From positions 10,002,414 through 10,066,413 of the forward strand of contig OZ026835.1 of the NCBI GenBank assembly GCA_964023205.1: DNA of 64,000 bases. Direction: 5' to 3'. Shown piece by piece: positions 24,701 through 36,700 of the stretch (its first letter is position 1; every line of letters begins with the position of its first letter). The stretch is from Lutraria lutraria. Taxonomy: Eukaryota; Mollusca; Bivalvia; Venerida; Mactridae. The notes beneath the pieces were generated by a model that saw only the letters and a program-made list of their open reading frames with translations, searched no databases and was not told where the DNA came from. A program made the position numbers and the translations under genes.

Positions 24701-27700
24701 GGCACGGAAACGATGATGCTTCCTGGGTCAGTATTCTAGTTGTAGTCAACGTTTTTATTTCCACGTATCGATAGATTGTGGGCATATTGTTTTGGGCCTA
24801 TCTGTCTGTCTTACTGTATGACTGTCGGTTTGTTTGTACCAAGCTCTAAACTTGCCTATAAAATCAATCCGCTCCCACCTATAATCAAACTTCATGTGTT
24901 GGTTCCTCGTGACAACCTTTACAGGATTTGTGCATTTTCAGGTCAGTTGATCAAAGGTCGAGGTCATCCTGAGGGGCATGGTGTTTTATGAGCACACCTT
25001 GTTTATTATTAATTGTTTTGCATGTGAAGAAAAATTCGGTTAAATGAATTTCTTGGGAACGAAATAATTACTTCGAATCAAAAAAAGGATATTCAGTATA
25101 TGAGAATTCTACTAAATTTGAGGAAAGAACTTAGAGGCTGTTTCCTATAACATTGCAAGCTTTGTATAGAAACTATGTATATTTATAGACAGCAAAACAA
25201 TAGTTAATTTAATGCATTAAGTACTTGCCTATGTATATGAAACGTAATTCGACATCATGATTATTACTTTCATTTTTAGAAACGACCAAATTATGATACT
25301 GCCATTGCCGCCACGGAAAAACTACGAAAACAAGGGTAAAACTCGTTCTTTTTGTTTCCTTATTTCGGTTTATGCGATATTCGGTTTATTTATACAGTAA
25401 AACCTCAATAATCGCCCCCTTAAACTTGAAGTAATTTATTATATAATTTATGAGACGACCCCTTGCCAGTCTGTAGAGTTAACTTCGATTTTTTAAGTTT
25501 TGTGGTTTTGATTATTGATTTAGACCAGCTTAGAATTATAATGTCTGGAAGAAAATGGCATAAACCAAACATTTCTTATAAGTGTGTGTATATATCTATA
25601 TATACGTATCGATATTATTACAGACTGCCCAGAATATGAAAGGACTGTGCCAAGTTCAAACTTATACTTGATTGAAACTTTCTACATGAAAGTATGTTTT
25701 TATTATGATCATAATTCATCGTCCTTGATTTTTATTTTGTTAGAATGCCAATACGTGGTCATAACATGTTCTGGGGTTTGGAGGACGGCAGTGCCCTGAA
25801 TAAATGGGTTCAAAGCAAATCAGCTGATGAACTAAGAGAAATTATACGTAACAGGGTCATCTACATGACAAATATATCAATGGGAAAGTAAGTAAAAAGC
25901 CAATCAAAGTAAAAACCTAGATGACCGATAAGATCTCTTTAAGTGTATAGGATTTATGTAAAACCTTAATCCCAATCCCAACTACTGTGATCAGAAAAGT
26001 CACAGGAAACGGATGAGGTGTGTTTTTTGGTGCTCCACACGGGCACGAAAAAGAACTTTGAAAACTATTCGAAACAAGAGTAGGGATATCAATGTGCCCG
26101 ATTCTTCTGCCTTCTGTCCAACGCTTCTCTCATCTCTATAGGGCGTCCCTCAATTGACCATAACTGTCGAATGTGCCGTTAAACAAAAGATGACATTTTA
26201 ACCACTACAGAATTCATGATTATATTTCCTTATGTCGTGGAACACCGGAACTGATTTTTCCATGATGCTAACTCGATAGTGATTCATATCAGCAATGATT
26301 TCTAACATCCTAAATTTTTGTGGATAGATTATGATACAGGAACGTATAAATAGGACCTAGAATTATAAGATATGTATATGTACAAGGCTGTTTCAGATTA
26401 GAACACTGGGATGTCAATAACGAGTTATTGCACGGACAGCTGTATGAAGAGGTCACAAAAGATCCGAACTTTACACAGGAGATATTCAGATTGGTCAAGG
26501 CAGCAGACCCGAAACCCAAGCTGTTTTTGAACGATTATGACGTCGTTGCTATGGGATCCGCAACTGATGTAAGACATGTAGATGAAGTATCTAAAATACA
26601 GTCTTTGTCATCAAGACGCTTGTGTTAACTTTCATACAATATTGTTTTTGTATGAACACAAGCGTGTGGATGATACAGACTATCTAAAAATTGAACATAA
26701 CATTAAGTCTGATATTGAATGTACAACACGTTAGTACAAGCATGCCCGTTGGAAGCCATTGGGTTCAAATCTAATTCCTGACAAGGTATGTTGAGCTGTA
26801 TATGTCACAACCAGTATATGTAAAACGTGTGTGATATATTCGAACGAATATCTGTCTGATCTGACATATTCGCTTGATCAATTTGGCAGTCAAAACATAA
26901 ACGTATATGTCAAATACGTTGTGATATAAAATACAATGTAACGGAACTAAAAATTATAACACCATCAGAAACATCATCACGATCATCATCATAATCGCAA
27001 TCATCGCACTTCTGCTCATGATCACCATCAACAACATCATTATTTCAATTCTTAAGACGACCAGCATCGCTATGAAGAGCAATAGAATGACGACCATTAT
27101 ATTCTTCATCATCAGAATCATCGATTTTAATATCACCGTCATCACCATCGTCGTCATCATCCTCATTATTTGATATCATGACGACCATCATTTTTGTCAT
27201 CATTATCATAATCGCGACCTTTATGACTGTCATCATTAAGATTATCATTAATATGTTGTGTTTATTTATTTATCTTTTGTTTAACGGCCAATTCGATGAT
27301 CTATTGTGATGCCAATTTGTCTCTATTGAAAGAAAAATAATACAAACATTTTTTTCCATTTTTAAGGATTATGTTAATCAAGCCAACGAGTTCAAAGCAG
27401 CCAACTGTGGATTGTATGGTCTTGGTGTTCAAAGTCACTTCAGGACTAATATAGCACCGGATGCCTCGTTAATCAAGGTACAACATTTGTATTATTCTTC
27501 TCCCTAATCGAGTGGTTTAAATCTCTGACTATCATCACATCTCCCTCTGTCCACATAAAGAGACATGGTCGGTAGCGAGCCTCGAATCCACGACCCTCAA
27601 TCAGTGAGAGGTTACAGTGATTTGAAGTCAGCGACCTTAACCACCACTCGACCACGAAGGCGCTGTTCGATACCAAATCGAGACCGGAAGGAGGAAATCA

Positions 27701-30700
27701 AAGTACTGAAAGTACTCATGGAATCTGAACATACGTAGACTTGCTCTGCAACATATAACGGGAACTACGTAGTTTAGCAAGTGCATGGCGGATAAAGAAA
27801 AATGTAATACATGTACGTGGATTCGCATCAAAATTCATGCAAGCCGAGCAAGTGACGGCTTTTGAAAGCTGATCTATCGTTAAGTTTCTCCTAAGTTTCG
27901 AGCAGCGACTCACTACACACTGGGCATGCGCAGTACAGGCAATGTCATTGATATCATAGGGAAATAGGCGGAGCACTAAGACGGTTAGAATTCTTCGTAA
28001 ATAAAAAAGTTAAAAGGATCGGTTACGGTATATATACACTCTCACTTATACATAACTTAAAATACTGTGTTTCACGTGAATTATAATATATTGGTTTTGT
28101 ATTATCACATGAATTATTTTATTATATCGTGTTAACAAGTGAATTATGTTATAATATCGTGTTTTCACGTGAACTATCATAATATTGTGTTGTATTATAT
28201 TATCGTGTTATCACGTGTAATCATATATTATATCGTCTAGTGAAGTGTATTTTATTTATTATAGTATCGCCTAGATAAGCTGGCAACAACTGGGTTGCCT
28301 TTATGGGTTACCGAATTAACCTTAGAACATGCAGACGAAAATATCAGAGCAGACCATTTCGAAACGGCTTTGACCGCTTACTTTAGCCACCCTTCTGTAG
28401 AAGGCATTATTTTATGGGGATTCTGGGACCACAGTGGTACACAGCCAGAAGGCGCTCTTGTTAGTGGCAACGCCATGTATGTAAGTAACATTTATCAAAT
28501 TTAAAAGCACACAAGTCTAGATTCTGTTCTAAACCAATAAAAAAAGTCCAATCGCTTTTATTGACACAATTGATTTAAGTTCCATCCTATAAGAACTGAC
28601 GGTGTAGAACATAAAAATACTCAGGCAAGATAAACATTCTCGTGTATATAATTATTTACCCAAAAGACCCTATTGTTGGGAATTTACCATTCCTTGTATT
28701 CTGTCCTGTAGTAAGTTCAGAAAACAATATGTCTCTACCTACGTTCCCTATTTTATGGTCAAACAACCATCGACCTGACATTTTTCGAGTAGTATCTTGG
28801 ATGAAGGAATTCTCACCCGATCCGTTACGTCAATGTGTCATCGTAACAGTATACATGTACACGTAACTGAAATAATACTCCAAAAAAAATCCAATTGAAA
28901 ATAGACTAAAAACTAAACGAAACAGACACTATTAAGGAAGCTGCTGATAACATTAACCATGCAACTGAAAGGCTTGCAGATAGTGTTTCCAACTTTTGAT
29001 TCGCACGTGTTTAAAAAATGTTCTTCGGTGGATACCAGCTTGATTCTTACTGTTACGCCATGCGAACTTATTTGTAGAACTGTCCATTTAACAAAGTTGT
29101 TATCATATCAATGAAAGATTCTAAACTCTAGACAAAAAATGATACTTAAACCGCTTAAATGATGTTAGGGAAAGGTTATCCAAATGACGCAGTATACAAA
29201 CTTTTATTGAACGATGCACTGTGTCATTTGATTATTAACAATGCATGCCCTTGATATTGTATAACCAAATGCTACGACATCAAATCAATGACATTTAATC
29301 TTACGAAGCTAACAGTATCAATGGACTTACTAGTGAAATTGATACATGCACATGCATGCTTATAATATGATACACATTATTCAAGGCCGCACATATGTCA
29401 AACATTTTGTGCAACACCTTAAAGGGACAGTAACAAAAACAATACTTACTAACTTACGTATTCTTGAGTTAGGGCAAGTGTGTTGCTGTATCGTTAAGCG
29501 CGTGGATTGTTTGTTATCAGGTTCATTAAATGGAAGAGCAAACCATGATTTATCGAATAATAATCTTTTAATTGAAAATGCAGGCTGTAGCACTTGTGAG
29601 TGTTTTAGAATTCGAGGGGCAGTTGAAAATACATTATGAAAACAAATTGTAGAATGAACATATTTGTGTTTATATGGACAGCTGAACATGGAACTATGCG
29701 TGTATTGCATGTTTAAAAATTCCGACCTATATTTTAGACGGAAATATGAATACATGTACATCCAAATTAGTTAAGTCTTTTAATTCCAAGATAAGATAAA
29801 CGCAATACAAATATTTGTCTCGTAAAATTATATGATAATCCATCTACCTGCTTCAGATACTAAATCCAATGACATTGTTGTTGTAAATACATGCAGTACT
29901 AAAAAACTTGCAATATCTAATGTGCATTTATTCAAAATGATCATTAAATATGCATGTGCTATGAAATTCAAATGTAGTAATACAAAATATGTACTGTAAG
30001 GGAAGCGTCCTTTACTCTTCAGAATCAGTTACTAGTAAATGTATTGTATCCAGCCACACTATTGCTTGTTTTTGTAGTCTCCTTGTCAACACTACATTCA
30101 CTTGAAAGCTCACTACTACTTTTACCGTCCTCACTGCTGTCTTCACCGGCTTCAATGAGTGACGTAATTTCTTTGTTTTCAACAAGGCTTTCGTGGCGAA
30201 ATTTAACTATTAAACTCAACGAGAGAGTAAAGAGACAGACCCCGGATGTTACATAAAACACAATCCAGCGATTGGTGTTCAGTGTGGCTCCATAGATATT
30301 CAAATATATCAGAGGACCTAAGATCTTGGAAATTGTTTCTAAACACGACAGCAATGAGAATATTTTACCCAAGTCATTATTTTCAACAGCTTTGCTGAGA
30401 ATTGATCGTACGCAATTTCGAACGATGATTGACAATGCCCATAAGAATGCCAGCAAGTACATGCCCCAATATTGAGTCACAAACTCAATAGTGATGGAAA
30501 ATACGATTTGACCAATCAATCCAAGTATCATAATGTCCGCGTCGGTTAAATTAAGATAATTCGAAAGCAGAGGGAGTGTTAGAAATAAAGCCACGCCCAT
30601 TGATATATTCTCAAAAGAAAGCAAGTAAGAATATTCAGATTTCGACCAGTTGAATGGCTCACTTGTTACCACGAAAAGAAGTAAGTCTGGATGTGGCGTG

Positions 30701-33700
30701 ACATTTATACCATGTAATATACAAATTATGATTGTCAGGATTACAAGACACCGCCCTTCTTTTGGTCGCTGTTTTGTTACAATGTAGAAAAAAGACTTTA
30801 CTCCATGGAGGAAATAATTTTTCGAACAAGAGTCAGCTGATGTTTCTTTGAGAATGTCTTCCTTCTCACGCACGGTGTCTTTAACACCAAATAAAACGAA
30901 TAAAACTCCTGTAAGATGAATTCCACCTACAACTCCAAAGGCTATTATGATATCAAACTCCATCACACCAGCTAACAACGCGCCAATGCATCGACCGAAG
31001 TACTGCATAGCTAGAAGTCGACCTAATCTTGCGGTTCTATCGTCGACATCTGAATTCTCCGAGGTATAACTATTCACCGCCATTGTTATCACTGCACTCT
31101 TTCCAAATAGTCCTTGAAGAAATGTTCCAGCTAGCACAATTAAAATCGACCATTGTTTGGTTTTAGTGCTGGCGGTGTAAACAATCACCGCTACTATGCT
31201 ACCAACGCTAGGAATGGCCATTGGTAATTTCCTCCCATAATTATCACTCCATGCACCGCAAAATAATCCTATAAACAATGTAGGTACATTCACTAACACT
31301 CTGTATAGAGTAAAATGCATCCCAGAATCCGATTGGACAACTCGGTTGTGCTCGGGAAAGTCCGTCAGGTGAGTACAAATATTCATTGCGAAGTGTTGTT
31401 CACATACAAGATTAACAATGTGAGGTCTGATTGTCACGTCCAGCATGGTCTCACCAACATTAAAAAAGAAATATATCAACTGGATTAAAAACAAAGATAT
31501 GCGCATGGCTCGTCCTTCGCTTAGACACTTGTAAACCATGATGTCCGTTGTAACTCAGACCAATAACAAACATTAAATGTTGCGTATGTATAAAAAAATA
31601 AAGATATCAATTCATCTACATGATTATCCTCTTATGGTTGTTGGGCGCTTTGGAAAAGCACACTTAATATGTACGGTTAAATAGTTCTTGTAAAGGGCTC
31701 AATCAACAAACATATGTTATACTCTTAAAACGTGTGAAGGCGTGGATGTTCAAAAAGTATTATATTGTACATCCGACTTGCTTCAGAACGATTTAAAAAT
31801 AGAGGTTTTACATGTACAGTATTGGTAATTTAGAATGCGTGACTGAATTAGAAAGACGAGTCTTTACAAAGTAAAATGCTCACTAAGGAGCATAAATTAT
31901 ATGGTGGCATGTTAGTTGTTGAATATTGGCGAACAAGACTTTCTGACCAACCCCTACAACCTACTCCCAACATGTGCTCATCCCAATAAGTTACTCTATT
32001 GAGTCAATACGGCTGGTATCAAAAGCCTTCCATTCATGGACCGTACGAGGATTGTGCAATTGTGTAACAATGCACCTTTTCCAATTACCATCACAGTTCG
32101 CTTGTTTATTTTTTAAGCAATCACCGGCTCGATCTTTCATGTATGCAGCAAAACAATAAGTGCACAGCGATCGCCTCTGTCATATGATATTAATATCGCG
32201 ATGAATAGTAGTAAGACAAATGGCAATAAACAGATTTCCTTTGGTACTTGATCATGTAGAGGGATATCTTGTTACAACAGTTCCATATGTTTCAAAAGGA
32301 TTGGTTAATATTGCCAATATTAGTTTTAAATGTCAAATGTCAGCTTAAGGCTACAAGATTTACTTACTAGTATAAGCGACAATATGGTTTTAGGCCATTC
32401 TTTTAAAATATCTTTTAAAGCCTCTTTTGTTTGGTACAAATCAACCCATAGTTTCAGAAGTACAGAATATTTAATTGGAAAGTTTATTCGGGAAACTACG
32501 AGCTTTCTTTCCAGACACTAATTACTAACAAGCTTCTATCGGCCAGAAATCTTAGTTTGATCATTTGAGAGCACAATGAGGCGAAATTTGGACCAAAGAA
32601 CACCAGTGCTGCAGCGCTAAATCTGAAGCATTGCACTCGAAAAACAATCACCACAAAGGACTATCCTTTATACTAGTACAATGTGTATAATCCTTTCGTC
32701 GACTTTCTTGGAAAAACTTTTTTACAAAGTTACACGTGTCTATATACACCGTGTTGACGTTATATGATACATGCAATTGTATTATTCAAATATCAACTGA
32801 TATTTATACTCTATTGTTTTCTGTCCAGCTAATCTATTTTGGGTTATATAAAAATGATTGTAATAGTTTTCTTAGAACTGGGTTCAGTTACATGTATAAA
32901 CAACAGGCTGTTGTCACAACTCCTGTTAAATCCGATGCCTACCAGTCCTCTTATTACTGTCATTCATGGACAATCCTGTCACTAGGTATACGCCTTGTGG
33001 TTACAATTCTTTGTCATGTCTTTTCCGGTCACTACTTTTTCAATATTAGGCACACGTTTTCTTTCAAGAATATTTAATAGAAAGACAGACTTTCAAACGT
33101 GTGTATCGTTCTTGATTGATAAAGTGGGCATCAAGTTCCCATTGATTCCCAGTGTCAGCCATGATGGAAAGTGGCACGTGAACAACAATTGTAATATGGC
33201 GGCCTGCCTTTCATGTCTGTGGTATTTTCTTTAGACATAATGCCGTTCCAAGAGTTCTGATTGTCAGATAAGATGTGTATCATCCATTTTTGTCATGTAG
33301 AAACATATTAGTAATTATTATTGTTATAGTGAAGAATTATTAGATACATAAAGTCACTTATATCACATTTATATCAGAAATTGTTTCATTACAGATAAAT
33401 GCAGCCGGTCAGAGATATCTTAATTTGACCAAATCAGTATGGTCAACTGATATGACGTCAACATTGACTGGTAGAAACGTAAACATGAATATACGAGGTT
33501 TCTATGGGGATTATGACGTCATCATTAAATATAATGGAAAGCCAATCGACGTAAAGCACTTTTCTTTAAGCAAATCAACAAGCAGTCATCCAGTTTCTTG
33601 GCATATTGATATTACAGGAAACGGCGGTGAGTTCAGAATTTGTTTAACACTTGTCCACGTAGCCATACAGTCTGGCAAATGTACATACTACATAGCTCTT

Positions 33701-36700
33701 TCATTATTGTTTCACAAAACAGGTTTACAGAATGCAAATACGATCATGTTTAACATTGTATTGGCATTAATGACCCTGTAACAACAAAACCTTTTGCAAT
33801 TTGGTTAATTTTATTTTCTTTGTAGAGGAAATAACATTACCTACATTGCCACCAACAACCAATCCTCTGCAACATTCTCATCACGTGACACATGATCATA
33901 CACACACTATTGGGCACTCTACATCTGGACATTCTGTGTCTAATGATTTAATGTGTACCACTAAATATTCTGGACAGTCGCAGATTGGTGACGATCAGAC
34001 GGCAGAAGTCAAGTGTGATCCTGGAGACGTGATGACAGGTTGTTCGAGTGTTACTCTAGTAAGTTGTTCGAGTGTTGATTTCTAAGTAAGGGTTTTGTGA
34101 TACATTTGTAGTTGAATAGATAGACATTGCATAGTGTTCATAAGGTCCTAACAATAGGTTTTTTAATCAGGCGTGGACATTCGTTCTATTTTTATCAAGA
34201 ATTCAAGTCCTCGTTCTTTAAGCGGGGGTGGACCGATTTCTTTCCGGCTAAAAATGGTTAAATTAAACATTCGTATTACTTTACCTATTTCTAATTGTGC
34301 CAACCACTCAAACACCTGAAAATAGTGATGATGTATCGTGCCTATCTCTAAACCCACAAAAAAACGCATGCATTTTTATTACAGGATCGTCTCAACTATC
34401 GCGACGGCGAAAAGTTTGAAATTAAAGGTGGTGATGTTGTTTGTCAAGCTGTGAACGCATGGCAATCTTCAGCTCGTAAGTAAAAAATTCACTCCTAAAA
34501 ATGTTTTGTTGATTTTGTCGCAAATGAGGCCTGTTGGATGAAAAAAGAATAATGGTGATATTTTGAGTTTCCGTAAAAAGATTAACACAAATTGTATTAA
34601 CAAACGTAAGATTTCCAAATTGTCTTTAATATGCGTTAAGAAAATACGTGCATTTTCGGATTTTTGTCTAAATATGGTCTCAAAGCTCAAATTGAATAGA
34701 CTCATTAATAAGTGCATAAACATTTGATTTATGGCCGACCTCCACCGAACTTCAAGTATACCGATAGTATTTTCGTGCAATTCTATTTTTGATAAAAGTG
34801 ATAATTTATTGTGTTTGTGGTTATTTTCTCATGTCTGGTGATTAGCGGTACAAGCCATGGCACGTTGTTGTCATAAAACTGGTTTGCAGTGTACGTATTT
34901 GACAGCCGGGCCATCAGGACATGGAAGAGAGGACCAGATTGAAGTAATGTGTCCATCTAACACAGTAGCAATGGGTAAGCTTATAGTAAAAGAGCTTTAC
35001 TTCTTTGCAAAACGTTCCGATCCAGCCAGATTTTATTTCGTCAGTATCAATATTTGTGCTGGGTCTTGTGAATAAAAATACCATGTAGTATCGACTGTTC
35101 TTTGTCCTCATTGTCATTTGATGAAGATAAAGGAGACCGTGGTTGAGTGATCATGGTCTCACCAGCCCAATCCTCACTGTGAGTTTGAATCTCAACCGGA
35201 TACATGTTAGGAAGTCCATTGGTTCTACACAAGCGTGTTCTTAGGATTTTCTTCCATCTGAAAGGTTGCTGGATGATTTTAACTGTTGGAATTATAATAC
35301 AAAAATGTAATATAATAATTATAACAACGATGCATGAATTTATATTTGATTTATTGAAACTTCTTGTCGGTGCTCAACAAAATGCTGCATCTGCAGTATT
35401 TATCGGAATTATTTATGTCATACTTTCAATGAAGAATTAATACGAACATGGAAGCCTCCATGTTCGAAACTGTATATCTACTCTGTATACATTGTATACT
35501 ATATATACATTGAATATTATTGGTTTGAATTGTTCTATTGAAGCAACCGAAAATTCTAACTGTATGTGAGCATACAGGCAGGCACTTTTCGGTTAATACT
35601 GTATGTTTTTTTTAATGAAAACGAAATGCTGGGATAAAGAATGAGAAAAATTAATGCTATCGGTTGGGGGATTTTGGAATGAGTCTGCCGCCTAAGTGCT
35701 AACCAATACTTCCTTAAGGATGACCTGAAAATCTGTATTTTAATCGTTAATGATATTTTGTCATTCAGACCATAGTAGAAATATAATTATGTGGCTTCAA
35801 GTGATACATTCTGTATACATGCATCATTCAGGTTGCACATCATACACATACTTCAAGGATATGGATGGCGCTTTTCCAACAAATACAACGTGCGTCGCAC
35901 AAAATGATGGCATTGATGGTAATATCTAACATTGTGAATATATTAAGTGATATTTTTAAACCATAAAATGGTAGAAATTGACTGCTTGGACAAATTTGAG
36001 GATATATCCTATTGAATTTGGAAAAATATTTTTTTGTTTGTTAACAAAGATCAACCAGCTGTTATAGGTATACATGTAACCAATAAGGAGCATATAGGTA
36101 TACATGTAACCAATAAGGAGCATATAGGTATACATGTAACCAATAAGGAGCATATAGGTATACATGTAACCAATAAGGAGCATATATGTATACAAGTTAC
36201 CAATAAGGAGCATATAGGCTTTGCCTTTTCTCACTTCAACAATGACAATTTTTTCGTGTGTTAAGAAAATTAAAAGACATAACTGATTTACAGTCCGCGA
36301 TTCATCAGTAATTTGGTTAATGGAACTGTTCTTAAAGGTGATTAATTGACTTGAACAGTTTGATGTTTGAATAGATGTTGACTCCTTTGAGGTGGAAATT
36401 AAGCGACGTATATGTCTCTACAATAAAATACAAAGACATTGTATGTTTATATATTAACGGACTTCTTTTTTCTTTTGGTAACGGACCTTGCAGTATTTGC
36501 GTATAGCATAAGTAGAATTCATGCATAATCATATGCTATATTAAACCGCACAAATGGTTTGCAAGAGATCAAAGTACATTTATATTGGGTTAAACAGTGG
36601 AATGTCACTTTTGCATGTATCTGTGTAAAGTCTTTGAACAATGTAACTGTTTTATCATTCAAAGGTGTGTTCACGTACGCAGCGTGTTGTCATGCGCCTT

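Larger units (their letters stand above)
28481..33394 (+). other. Intron 10 of the GH10 gene, hosting a nested gene
   Basis: The donor is ATGTAT|GTAAGT at 28480/28481 and the acceptor tttcattacag ends at 33394; both sides are phase 0. The join reads ...GNAMY|INAAGQRYLNL..., matching the typical GH10 C-terminal 'NAAGxRY' motif, so transcription must cross the minus-strand SLC46-type gene at 30025-31539. The rest of the intron has no supported exon. Confidence 0.8.

Noticed and set aside
26954..27248. Met- and Asp-rich minus-strand ORFs
   Set aside because: They are translations of an imperfect (ATC)n microsatellite.
35956..36264. Opposing repetitive ORFs (GIHVTNKEHI / YMYTYMLLIG repeats)
   Set aside because: Both come from the 30 bp minisatellite in an intron.
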